Assembly (NCBI RefSeq): GCF_003626635.1
Contig: NZ_RAZT01000014.1
Location: 97,493-161,492 of the forward strand
DNA: 64,000 nucleotides
Source of the DNA: Micromonospora musae
GTDB taxonomy: Bacteria > Actinomycetota > Actinomycetes > Mycobacteriales > Micromonosporaceae
Direction: 5' to 3'
Shown here: positions 23,885 through 33,600 of the stretch, in pieces
Layout: each line of letters starts with the position of its first letter
Position numbering within the stretch: the first letter of the stretch is position 1
The notes under the pieces: model-generated
Told to the model about the DNA's origin: nothing
The model's input: only the letters and a program-made list of their open reading frames with translations
The model's database searches: none
Program-made: the position numbers and the translations under genes

Positions 23885-24838
23885 TTGGCGATCACCACCG
23901 CTCCGGGTACCACCAGACCGGGCCGCCCCACGTCGCCGTACGCGCCTCGGCCCCGGCGCGCGGGCCTCGGCCGCAAGCTGCGCGACAACCTCACCGGGCA
24001 CGCGTTCCTGATCGGTGCGGTCCTCTGCTTCGCGGTCTTCTCCTGGTACCCGATGATCCGCGGCATCGTGATGAGCTTCCAGCGCACCCGGCGCGGCGTG
24101 ACCACCTGGGTGGGCTGGGACAACTACCTCCGCATCCTCGACGACCCCAGCTTCTGGACCGCCTGGAAGAACACCTTCTACTTCACGGCCCTCGCGCTGG
24201 TCCTCGGGTACGCGGTGCCGTTCCTCGTGGCGATCCTGCTCAACGAGCTGCGCCACGCCAAGGGGTACCTGCGGATCCTGGTCTACCTGCCGGTGATGCT
24301 GCCGCCGGCCTCCGCGCTCTTCCTCTTCAAGTTCTACGCGTACGACCCCAGCGAGGCGGGGCTCTTCAACGCGATCCTCAAGGCCCTGCACCTGCCGACG
24401 TCCCAGTGGATGCAGTCGCCCGAGATGACGATGCCGGCCATGGTGATCGCGTCGACCTGGATGAACATGGGCAGCGCCGTGCTCATCTACCTGGCGGCGT
24501 TGCAGAACATCCCCGGCGAGCTCTACGAGGCGGCCGAGCTCGACGGCGCCGGGATCTGGCGCCGGATCTGGAACGTGACCATCCCACAGACCCGGCTGAT
24601 CCTCGCGCTCCTGGCGATGATGCAGATCGTCGCCACCATGCAGCTCTTCATCGAACCGCTGATCCTCGCCAACGGCGCCGGCGCGGAGGACTCGGCCACC
24701 TCGGTCGCGTACCTCATCTACCAGCACGGGTTCTTCCAGAACGACCTCAACGGCGCTGCGGCCCTCGGCGTGATCATGCTCGTGGTGCTGGCCGGCTTCT
24801 CCGCCGTCTACCTGCGGCTGACGGCGAAACAGGACTAG
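23885..24838 (+). CDS. sugar ABC transporter permease (MalF type)
   Basis: A 317-residue inner-membrane permease with about six transmembrane helices. The cytoplasmic EAA loop that docks the ATPase is EAAELDGAGIWRRIWNVTIP. The TTG at 23885 with aggag 5 bases upstream is chosen; the frame is open to 23813. A basic, Pro/Arg-rich N-terminal tail of about 35 residues precedes the first helix. It lies 80 bases behind the binding-protein gene and 12 before the second permease. Confidence 0.92.
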   Translation: MAITTAPGTTRPGRPTSPYAPRPRRAGLGRKLRDNLTGHAFLIGAVLCFAVFSWYPMIRGIVMSFQRTRRGVTTWVGWDNYLRILDDPSFWTAWKNTFYFTALALVLGYAVPFLVAILLNELRHAKGYLRILVYLPVMLPPASALFLFKFYAYDPSEAGLFNAILKALHLPTSQWMQSPEMTMPAMVIASTWMNMGSAVLIYLAALQNIPGELYEAAELDGAGIWRRIWNVTIPQTRLILALLAMMQIVATMQLFIEPLILANGAGAEDSATSVAYLIYQHGFFQNDLNGAAALGVIMLVVLAGFSAVYLRLTAKQD

Positions 24839-24850
24839 GACGGACGAGGA

Positions 24851-25738
24851 ATGGCACAGGACTCCGGGACCCGCACCCTGATCTCGCACGCCCAGCTCCG
24901 GCGGGGGCGCGGCAGGGCGATCTACTGGACGCTGCTCGCCGTCGTGGTCGTGGGGTTCTCGCTCGTCTTCCTCGGGCCGCTCTACTGGATGGTGACCGGA
25001 GCGCTGAAGTCCGGCCAGGAGATCGCGCAGACCCCGCCGTCGCTCGTCCCGCAGGATCCGCAGTTCCAGAACTACGTCAACGCGTGGCACAACCTGGACC
25101 TCGCCAAGCTGCTGTTCAACACCTTCTACTACGCGGCCGGGGCGGTGGTGTTCCAGCTCGTCCTCGACACCGCGGCGGCGTACGCGCTGTCGAAGCTCCG
25201 TCCGATCTTCGGCAACGCGATCCTCGCGATGATGCTGGCGACGCTGATGATCCCGGCGATGGTCCTCATCGTCCCGCAGTACGTCACGGTGATCGACCTG
25301 CCGTTCCTGCACGTCAACCTGCTCGACTCCCCGTTCGCGATCTGGCTGCCCCTGGTCGCGAACGCGTTCAACATCTTCCTTCTCAAGCGGTTCTTCGACT
25401 CGATCCCGGAGGACCTGATGGCGGCGGCCCTCATGGACGGGGCGACGCCGCTGCGCACGCTCTGGTCGGTGATCCTGCCGATGTCGCGCCCCATCCTCGG
25501 CGTGGTGTCGATCTTCGCCGTGACCGCGGTGTGGAAGGACTTCCTCTGGCCGAAGCTGGTCATGCCGTCACCGGAGACGCGCACGGTCAGCGTCGGCATC
25601 TACGCCTTCGCGGGCGGTACGCCGATGAACGTGGTGATCGCCGCCTCGGTGATCGCCGCCATCCCGACCGTGATCATCTTCCTGATCTTCCAGCGGAACA
25701 TCATGTCCGGTCTGACCACGGGGAGCCTCAAGGGATAG
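24851..25738 (+). CDS. sugar ABC transporter permease (MalG type)
   Basis: A 295-residue permease with six transmembrane helices; EAA loop variant MAAALMDGATPLRTLWSVILP. It pairs with the permease 12 bases upstream. No ATP-binding subunit follows; the operon probably relies on a shared MsiK-type ATPase encoded elsewhere, as many actinomycete sugar importers do (known of the group, inferred here). Confidence 0.92.
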   Translation: MAQDSGTRTLISHAQLRRGRGRAIYWTLLAVVVVGFSLVFLGPLYWMVTGALKSGQEIAQTPPSLVPQDPQFQNYVNAWHNLDLAKLLFNTFYYAAGAVVFQLVLDTAAAYALSKLRPIFGNAILAMMLATLMIPAMVLIVPQYVTVIDLPFLHVNLLDSPFAIWLPLVANAFNIFLLKRFFDSIPEDLMAAALMDGATPLRTLWSVILPMSRPILGVVSIFAVTAVWKDFLWPKLVMPSPETRTVSVGIYAFAGGTPMNVVIAASVIAAIPTVIIFLIFQRNIMSGLTTGSLKG

Positions 25739-25841
25739 CCCCCCATCCGGCGTAACCTGCCGCGCGGCGCTCGAAGATCGTGCGCCCGATCCACATCCAG
25801 GTCCGGCGAACCCGCCGACGTAACGCAGAAAGCAGGTGCTC

Positions 25842-27494
25842 GTGTCCACAGCAGACGGCAGTCCGTGGTGGCGTGGAGCGGTGATCTACCAGGTGTACCC
25901 GCGTAGCTTCGCCGACGGCGACGGCGACGGGATCGGCGACATCGCCGGCATCCGGTCCCGGCTGAACTACCTGTCCACGCTCGGTGTCGACGCGATCTGG
26001 TTCAGCCCCTGGTACCCCTCCCCGATGGCCGACGCCGGCTACGACGTGGCCGACTACCGCGACATCGACCCGGTCTTCGGCACGCTGGCCGAGGCGGAGG
26101 CGCTGATCGCGGAGGCACACGCGCTCGGCCTAAAGATCATCGTCGACGTCGTGCCCAACCACTGCTCCGACGCACACCCCTGGTTCCAGGCGGCCCTCAA
26201 CGGCGGACCGGACGCGCCCGAGCGGGAGCTGTTCTGGTTCCGTCCGGGCCGGGGCCCCGACGGCGACCAACGACCGACCGACTGGGTCGGCGAGTTCGGC
26301 GGTGAGACCTGGACCCGCACCACCAATCCGGACGGCACCCCCGGCGACTGGTACCTGCACCTGTTCACCGCCGAGCAGCCCGACTTCAACTGGGACCACC
26401 CGAAGGTGCGCGCGGAGTTCGAGGACATCCTGCGGTTCTGGTTCGACCGGGGCGTGGACGGCATCCGGATCGACTCGGCCGGGCTGCTGGTCAAGGACGG
26501 TTCGCTGCCGGAGACCCTGCCCGGGCGGCCGCACCCGTTCCGCGACCTCGACGGCGTGCACGAGATCTATCGCGCCTGGCGGCGGGTGGCCGACGAGTAC
26601 CCCGATCGGGCGCTGATCGGGGAGGTGTGGATGCCGGACCGGCAGCGGTTCGCCAACTACCTGCGTCCGGACGAGCTGCACGCGGCGTTCAACTTCGACT
26701 TCCTCGGCTGCGCCTGGGACGCCGCCGCGCTGCGCGAGAGCATCGACGGAACGCTGAGCGCGCACGCCCCGGTCGGCGCGCCGGCCACCTGGGTCCTCTC
26801 CAACCACGACGTGACCCGGCACGTCACCCGCTACGGCCGGGCGGACACCACGTTCAGCTTCGCCGCGAAGCGGGAGGGAACCCCGACCGACCTGGAGCTG
26901 GGCACCCGCCGGGCTCGCGCCGCCGCGTTGTTGTCGCTCTCGCTGCCCGGTGCGGCCTACGTCTACCAGGGCGAGGAGCTGGGCCTCTGGGAGGTCGAGG
27001 ACATTCCCCGTGAGCTGCGACAGGACCCGATGCACTTCCGCTCCGGCGGAGTCGACCCCGGCCGGGACGGGTGCCGTGTCCCGCTGCCCTGGTCCGGGGA
27101 GACGCCGCCGTTCGGCTTCAGCCCGGACGAGACGACGGGGGCGCCGTGGCTTCCGCAGCCGACCGACTGGAAGGACCGGACGGCCCAGGCGCAGGCCGGC
27201 GACGAGCGCTCGATGCTGGAGCTGTACCGCGCCGCGCTCGCCATCCGCCGGGCCGAGCCCGCGCTCGGCGACGGGGAGATGACCTGGCTGCCCGCGCCGG
27301 ACGGGGTGCTCGCGTACCGCCGCTCGGCCGGCTTCACCTGCCTGGTCAACCTCTCCGGCGCCGCAGTGCCGCTGCCGCCGCACACCGAGAGGCTGCTCGC
27401 CAGCGGCCCGCTCGACGACGACCTGCTGCCGCCGGACACCGCCGTCTGGCTGCGTACCGCCGAACCCGTCTCCGCCGGGTCCGACCCGGCCTGA
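25842..27494 (+). CDS. GH13 alpha-glucosidase
   Basis: A 550-residue cytosolic glycoside hydrolase (no signal peptide) of the oligo-1,6-glucosidase/alpha-glucosidase subgroup. Motifs in order: WWRGAVIYQVYPRSFADG, DVVPNHCSD, DGIRIDSA (nucleophile D211), GEVW (acid/base E261) and SNHDV (D323). The start is the GTG at 25842; another GTG 6 bases earlier touches the ribosome-binding site. It should split imported alpha-glucooligosaccharides to glucose. Context with GH87 enzymes suggests nigero-oligosaccharides as substrates. Confidence 0.92.
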   Translation: MSTADGSPWWRGAVIYQVYPRSFADGDGDGIGDIAGIRSRLNYLSTLGVDAIWFSPWYPSPMADAGYDVADYRDIDPVFGTLAEAEALIAEAHALGLKIIVDVVPNHCSDAHPWFQAALNGGPDAPERELFWFRPGRGPDGDQRPTDWVGEFGGETWTRTTNPDGTPGDWYLHLFTAEQPDFNWDHPKVRAEFEDILRFWFDRGVDGIRIDSAGLLVKDGSLPETLPGRPHPFRDLDGVHEIYRAWRRVADEYPDRALIGEVWMPDRQRFANYLRPDELHAAFNFDFLGCAWDAAALRESIDGTLSAHAPVGAPATWVLSNHDVTRHVTRYGRADTTFSFAAKREGTPTDLELGTRRARAAALLSLSLPGAAYVYQGEELGLWEVEDIPRELRQDPMHFRSGGVDPGRDGCRVPLPWSGETPPFGFSPDETTGAPWLPQPTDWKDRTAQAQAGDERSMLELYRAALAIRRAEPALGDGEMTWLPAPDGVLAYRRSAGFTCLVNLSGAAVPLPPHTERLLASGPLDDDLLPPDTAVWLRTAEPVSAGSDPA

Positions 27495-27500
27495 TCGCCC

Positions 27501-27533
27501 GGTGCCGGCGGCTGGCGTCCCGCCGCCGGCACC
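27501..27533 (+). terminator. terminator candidate after GH13 gene
   Basis: 11-bp stem ggtgccggcgg / ccgccggcacc with an 11-base loop, 7 bases past the stop. No T-run. It separates the transport/GH13 unit from the secreted glucanase. Confidence 0.6.
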
Positions 27534-27699
27534 GCGCCCGCACCACCCGGCGGCACCGTCCCGCCGCCGGCCCCGGATTCGCCCGCCGGCACCGCCGGCC
27601 GAGACCGAAACGGAGGTAGTCGCCCGCAACCGCACCGCCTCGGGGGGACCGCAACGCACGGGGGGATCTGGACCACCGACGAGAGGGAGAGCCCAGCTC

Positions 27700-30528
27700 A
27701 TGCCCGAACACGCCACCGCCCACCCACCCCGAAGAGTCCGCGCCCGCGCGGGGGTGGCCGCCCTCGCCGCCGCCGCCCTCACCGCGACGTCGCTCACCGT
27801 TCTCGCGCTGACCGGCACCGCGACCCCGGCCCAGGCGGCCGGCCTCTCCCCGTTCGACATTCCCGGGCGGGGCGCCGACGTCCCGTTCGTGGAGCACGAG
27901 GCGGAGGAGGTGGCGCACACCGGCACGAAGATCGGCCCGGACCGGTACTACGGCGCGCTGCCGTCCGAGGCGTCCGGCCGCGAGGCGGTCACCCTGGACT
28001 CCGTCGGCGAGTACGTCGAGTTCACCCTCACCGAGCCGGCCAACGCCGTGACCTTCCGGTACAGCCTCCCGGACAACGCCGCCGGCACCGGCCGGGACGC
28101 CAGCATCGATCTGCGCGCCAACGGCGCCCTGGTGAAGGCCGTCCCGGTGACCTCCCGGTACGGCTGGTACTACGGCGGCTATCCGTTCAACAACAACCCG
28201 GGCGACACCAACCCGCACCACTTCTACGACGAGACCCGGACGATGTTCGGGACCACCTACCCGGCCGGTACGAAGATCCGGCTGCAGGTCTCCTCGACCG
28301 CCCAGTCGCCGACCTTCACCATCGACCTGGCCGACTTCGAGCTGGTCGCGCCGGCGATCGGCAAGCCCGCGAACGTGCTGGACGTGGTGACCGACTTCGG
28401 CGCCGACCCGACCGGTGCCACCGACTCGACAGCCAAGTTCCAGGCGGCTGTCGACGCCGGCCGGGCGCAGGGCCGGGCGGTCTGGATCCCGACGGGCACC
28501 TTCACCCTCTGGGACCACGTGGTGGTGGACGGGGTGACCCTGCGCGGCGCGGGACCGTGGTATTCGGTGCTCGGCGGCCGGCACCCGACCGACCGCAAAC
28601 GTGCCGCCGGCATCTACGGCAAGTACGTCCCCGGCGGCGGCTACAGCGGTGAGATCCGTGCCCACGAGGCCGGTGGTCCGAGCCGCAACGTGACCCTGCG
28701 GGACTTCGCCATCATCGGCGACATCCGGGAGCGGGTGGACGAGCACCAGGTCAACGCCATCGGCGGCGCGATGTCGAACTCGGTGGTGCAGAACGTCTGG
28801 ATGCAGCACACCAAGGTCGGCGCCTGGATGGACGGCCCGATGGACAACTTCACCATCCGCGACAGCCGGATCCTGGACCAGACCGCTGACGGGGTGAACT
28901 TCCACTGGGGCGTCACCAACTCCACGGTGACGAACACGTTCGTCCGCAACACCGGTGACGACGCGCTGGCCATGTGGGCGCAGAGCGTGCCGAACGTCAA
29001 CAACTCGTTCACCTTCAACACGATCGGCGTGACCGTCCTCGCCAACCACCTGGTGACGTACGGCGGGCGGGACATCAAGATCACCGACAACGTGACCGCC
29101 GACTCGGTCACCAACGGCGGCGGCATCCACGTCGCCAACCGGTATCCCGGCGTGAACGGCCCGACCGCGGTCTCCGGAACGATCACCGTGGCCCGGAACA
29201 CGCTGATCCGCAACGGCAACTCGGACTACAACTGGCGGTTCGGCGTGGGCGCGATCTGGTTCTCCGCGCTGAACGAACCGATCCAGAACGCGACCATCAA
29301 CGTCACCGACACCGACATCCTGGACAGCTCGTACGCGGCGCTGCACTGGATCGAGGGCGCCACCAGCGGGATCAACTTCAGCAACGTCCGCATCGACGGG
29401 GCGGGCACGTACGCCCTCCAGGTGCAGGCACCGAGCCAGGTGTCGTTCACCAACGTGCGGGCCACCGGGATCGCCCAGTCGAACCCGATCCACAACTGCG
29501 TCGGCAGCGGCTTCCAGATCACCCAGGGCCCCGGCAACTCCGGCTGGTACACGCCCAGGCCGTACTGCGGCCCCTGGCCGGAGCCGCGGTGGGGCGGTGG
29601 CCCGACCGACCCGCCCCCCACCGACCCGCCGCCGACCGATCCGCCGCCCACCGATCCGCCGCCGACGGGCGGAAACCTGGCGCTGGGCCGACCGGTCACC
29701 GCGACCAGCTCCACCCAGAACTACGTGGCCGCCAACACGGTGGACGGCAACGCCGCCAGCTACTGGGAGAGCGCGAACAACAGCTTCCCGCAGTCGATCA
29801 CCGTCGACCTGGGTACGGCGCGCAACGTCGACCGGGTACAGCTGAAACTGCCGGCCGGCTGGGAGCGGCGTACGCAGACCCTGGCCGTACTCGGCTCCAC
29901 CGACGGATCGAGCTGGACGACGCTCGCCGGGTCCGCCGGGCGCACCTTCGACCCGGCGTCGGGCAACACGGTCTCCGTCGCCCTGCCGGCCGGTGACCGC
30001 CGGTTCGTCCGGCTGACCTTCACCGGCAACACCGGCTGGCCGGCGGGGCAGCTCGCCGAGTTCGAGGTGTACGGCGACGGCTCCACCCCGCCGCCCACCA
30101 ATCCGCCCACCGGAAACCTGGCGGCCGGACGGCCGATCTCGGCGACCAGCCACTCCGACGTGTACGTCGCCGGCAACGCGGTGGACGGCAACGCGAACAC
30201 CTACTGGGAGAGTGCCAACAACGCCTTCCCCCAGTCGGTGACCGTCGACCTGGGCAGCGCCCGACCGGTGTCCCGGCTGGTGCTGAAGCTGCCGCCGGCC
30301 TCGGCCTGGCAGACCCGTACGCAGGCGCTGACCGTGCTCGGCTCCACCGACGGCTCCTCGTTCAGCACGCTGAAGAGCTCGGCCGGCTACACCTTCGACC
30401 CGGCGTCCGGGAATACCGTGTCGATCCCCGTACCGGCCGGTGACCGTCGCTTCGTCCGGCTGACCCTCACCGGCAACACCGGCTGGCCGGCGGGGCAGCT
30501 CGCCGAGTTCGAGGTCTACGCCACCTGA
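27700..30528 (+). CDS. secreted GH87 alpha-1,3-glucanase with two discoidin modules
   Basis: A 942-residue secreted enzyme. Signal peptide to about residue 47; CBM6/35-like module about 52-215; right-handed beta-helix catalytic domain about 225-625; Pro/Thr/Asp linker 634-657; two F5/8-type (CBM32-like) modules at about 657-790 and 806-942. The GH87 acid triad is D397, D420 and D421 (NTGDDALAMW); its 23-and-1 spacing equals that of the characterised Paenibacillus enzyme (from memory). It should cut alpha-1,3-glucan such as fungal wall glucan or mutan. The ATG at 27700 has gagggagag upstream; the frame is open to 27502. Confidence 0.88.
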   Translation: MPEHATAHPPRRVRARAGVAALAAAALTATSLTVLALTGTATPAQAAGLSPFDIPGRGADVPFVEHEAEEVAHTGTKIGPDRYYGALPSEASGREAVTLDSVGEYVEFTLTEPANAVTFRYSLPDNAAGTGRDASIDLRANGALVKAVPVTSRYGWYYGGYPFNNNPGDTNPHHFYDETRTMFGTTYPAGTKIRLQVSSTAQSPTFTIDLADFELVAPAIGKPANVLDVVTDFGADPTGATDSTAKFQAAVDAGRAQGRAVWIPTGTFTLWDHVVVDGVTLRGAGPWYSVLGGRHPTDRKRAAGIYGKYVPGGGYSGEIRAHEAGGPSRNVTLRDFAIIGDIRERVDEHQVNAIGGAMSNSVVQNVWMQHTKVGAWMDGPMDNFTIRDSRILDQTADGVNFHWGVTNSTVTNTFVRNTGDDALAMWAQSVPNVNNSFTFNTIGVTVLANHLVTYGGRDIKITDNVTADSVTNGGGIHVANRYPGVNGPTAVSGTITVARNTLIRNGNSDYNWRFGVGAIWFSALNEPIQNATINVTDTDILDSSYAALHWIEGATSGINFSNVRIDGAGTYALQVQAPSQVSFTNVRATGIAQSNPIHNCVGSGFQITQGPGNSGWYTPRPYCGPWPEPRWGGGPTDPPPTDPPPTDPPPTDPPPTGGNLALGRPVTATSSTQNYVAANTVDGNAASYWESANNSFPQSITVDLGTARNVDRVQLKLPAGWERRTQTLAVLGSTDGSSWTTLAGSAGRTFDPASGNTVSVALPAGDRRFVRLTFTGNTGWPAGQLAEFEVYGDGSTPPPTNPPTGNLAAGRPISATSHSDVYVAGNAVDGNANTYWESANNAFPQSVTVDLGSARPVSRLVLKLPPASAWQTRTQALTVLGSTDGSSFSTLKSSAGYTFDPASGNTVSIPVPAGDRRFVRLTLTGNTGWPAGQLAEFEVYAT
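30022..30515 (+). repeat. near-identical DNA in tandem discoidin modules
   Basis: The last 60 or so bases of the two modules (ending near 30072 and 30522) differ at only a few positions; both contain accggctggccggcggggc. This points to recent duplication or gene conversion between modules, not just protein-level constraint. Confidence 0.75.
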
Positions 30529-30536
30529 CGTGCGCC

Positions 30537-30568
30537 GGTGGGGCTCCGCCGCCGATCGGGGCCCCACC
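30537..30568 (+). terminator. terminator candidate after first GH87 gene
   Basis: 8-bp arms ggtggggc / gccccacc starting 9 bases after the stop. Weak by itself; a pause or end site between the two glucanase genes. Confidence 0.45.
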
Positions 30569-30659
30569 GACGCGCCCGTAACACCCCCGCTCCACACCGC
30601 ACCCCCCGCACCACCGCACACGCCTCTCCACGTCCCCCGGGAAGAAGGTGTCCGCAACC

Positions 30660-33600
30660 ATGTCCAGATTCCGTACCCGAGCCGTCGCGGTGCTCGCCGC
30701 GATCGGCCTGGCCGTCACCGCGGCCCCGGCGCCACCCGCCGCAGCGGCCGGCGGCCCGAACCTCGCCGCCGGCAAGAACGCCTCCGCTAGCAGCACCAAC
30801 GCGCCCTACGCCGCCGCGAACCTGACCGACGGCAACCAGGGCAGCTACTGGGAGAGCAGCGGCGCCCTCCCGCAGTGGGCCCAGGTGGACCTCGGCTCCA
30901 GCCAGTCGATCGACCAGGTGACGCTCAAGCTGCCCGGCAGCTGGGAGGCGCGCACCCAGACGCTCTCCGTGCAGGGCAGCGCCGACGGCAGCGGCTTCAG
31001 CACCATCGTCTCCTCGGCCGGACGCTCGTTCAGCCCGGCCGGCGGCAACTCCGTGACCATCAACTTCCCCGCCACCAGCACCCGCTTCGTCCGCGTCCAC
31101 ATCACCGCGAACACCGGCTGGTCGGCCGCCCAGCTCGCCGAGCTGGAGGTGTACGGCGCGGCGACCTCGTCGACCAACCTGGCGCTCGGCAAGGCGATGG
31201 CGGAGAGCAGCCACTCCGACGTCTACGGCGCCGCCAACGCCAACGACGGCAACGCCGGCAGCTACTGGGAGAGCGCCAACAACGCCTTCCCGCAGTGGAT
31301 CCAGGTCGACCTGGCCGCCACGGTGAACGTGAACCGGGTGGTGCTCAAGCTGCCCGGCGGCTGGGGCGCGCGCAGCCAGACGCTGACCGTGCAGGGCAGC
31401 ACCAACGGGTCGAGCTTCGACACCCTGGTCGGCTCGGCGTCGTACGCCTTCAACCCCGGCTCCGGCAACTCGGTCACCGTCACCGTGCCGAACGCCGCCA
31501 CCCGGTACGTCCGCCTGCTCTTCACGGCGAACACCGGCTGGCCCGCCGGGCAGCTCTCCGAGCTGGAGGTCTACGGCCCGGCGACCGGCGACACCCAGCC
31601 GCCCTCGGCGCCCGGCAACCTCGCCTTCACCCAGCCGGCGCCCGACCAGATCCGGCTCACCTGGACCGCGTCGACCGACAACGTCGGGGTGACCGGCTAC
31701 GACGTCTACGCCAACGGGGTGCTGCGCACCAGCGTCGGCGGTTCGACGCTCACCTTCACCGACACCCAGCCGGCCTCCGCGACGGTGACCTACCACGTCC
31801 GGGCGCGGGACGCCGCCGGCAACCAGTCGGCGAACAGCAACTCGGTGACCCGTACCGGCAGCACCGGTGACACCGTGGCGCCGACCGCGCCGGGCAACCT
31901 GGCCTACACCCAGCCGGCGAGCGGGCAGATCCGGCTGACCTGGACGGCGTCCACGGACAACGTCGGGGTGACCGGCTACGACGTGTACGCCAACGGCGCG
32001 TTGCGCGGCAGCGTCAACGGCTCCACCCTCACCTACACCGACAGCCAGCCGGCCTCGGCCACCGTCTCCTACTTCGTCCGCGCCCGGGACGCGGCGGGGA
32101 ACGTGTCGGCGAACAGCAACACGGTGACCCGCCCCGGCAGCACACCCGGCGGCACCAACCTGGCCGTCGACAAGCCGATCACCGCCTCCTCGGTGGTGCA
32201 CATCTTCAACGCCGTCAACGCCAACGACGACGACGTCACCACCTACTGGGAGGGCGCGCCCGGGGCGTACCCGAGCACGCTGACCGTCGCGCTCGGCGCG
32301 AACGCGACGGTCAACTCGCTGGTGGTGAAGCTCAACCCCGACCCGGCCTGGGGGCCGCGCACCCAGACGTTCCAGGTGTTCGGCCGGGAGCAGTCGGCCG
32401 CCGGGTTCAGCACGCTGGTCGGGTCGGCCACCTACTCGTTCAGCCCGGCGAGCGGCAACACGGTGACCATCCCGGTCTCGGCGACCGCCGCCGACATCCG
32501 GCTCCAGTTCACCGCGAACTCCGGCTCGTCGAACGGGCAGGTCGCCGAGCTCCAGGTGATCGGTGTACCGGCCCCGAACCCGGACCTCACCGTCACCGCC
32601 CTCACCGCGTCACCCGCGACGCCGGTCGAGACGGACGCGATCACCCTCTCCGCCACGGTCCGCAACGCGGGAACCGCGGGCGCGGCGGCCACGGCCGTCG
32701 GCCTCTACCTGGGTACGACGAAGGTCGGCACGGCGAACGTCGGCGCGCTCGCCGCCGGGGCGTCGACCACCGTCTCGGCGAACATCGGCCCGCGTAACGC
32801 CGGCAGCTACGAGCTGGTGGCCAAGGTCGACGAGGCGAACACGGTGATCGAGCAGAACGAGGCGAACAACAGCTACACCAGCCCGAACGCGCTCACCGTC
32901 AATCCGGTGGCCAGCTCGGACCTGGTCGCCTCGGCGGTCACCTGGTCGCCCGGCACGCCGAGTGCGGGCGCCACGGTCAACTTCGCGGTGACCATCCGCA
33001 ACCAGGGCACGGTCGCCTCGGCGGGCGGCGCGCACGGCATCACGCTGACCGTGGTCAACGACTCGGGCACCGTGGTCCGTACGCTGACCGGCTCGTACAG
33101 CGGCACCATCGCGGCCGGCGCGAGCGCCGGGCCGGTGAACCTGGGCAGCTGGACGGCGGCGAACGGCCGGTACACCGTCCGGGTGGTGCTCGCCGACGAC
33201 GCCAACGAGCTGCCGGTGAAGCGGCAGAACAACACCAGCGAGCGGCCGTTCTTCGTCGGGCGTGGGGCGAACCTGCCGTACGACATGTACGAGGCCGAGG
33301 AGGGCACGATCGGCGGCGGGGCGCAGACGGTCGGGCCGAACCGGATCATCGGCGACCTGGGCGGTGAGGCCTCCGGCCGGCGGGCCGTCACCCTCAACAC
33401 CAACGGCGCCTTCGTCGAGTGGACCACGAAGGCGCCGGCGAACGCCCTGGTGACCCGCTTCTCGATCCCGGATGCGCCGGGCGGCGGGGGCATCAACTCG
33501 ACGTTGAACATCTACGTCAACGGTGTGCTGCACAAGCCGATCAGCCTCACCTCGAAGCACATCTGGCTGTACGGCGCGGAGGCCAGCCCGAGCGACTCGC

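Noticed and set aside
22425..25738. Missing transporter ATPase as evidence of a broken operon
   Set aside because: Actinomycete sugar importers often share one ATPase encoded elsewhere, so absence is normal.
27346..30657. 1103-codon open frame antisense to the first GH87 gene
   Set aside because: Gly/Val/Arg-rich mirror of the GH87 repeats, no domain, no ribosome-binding site.
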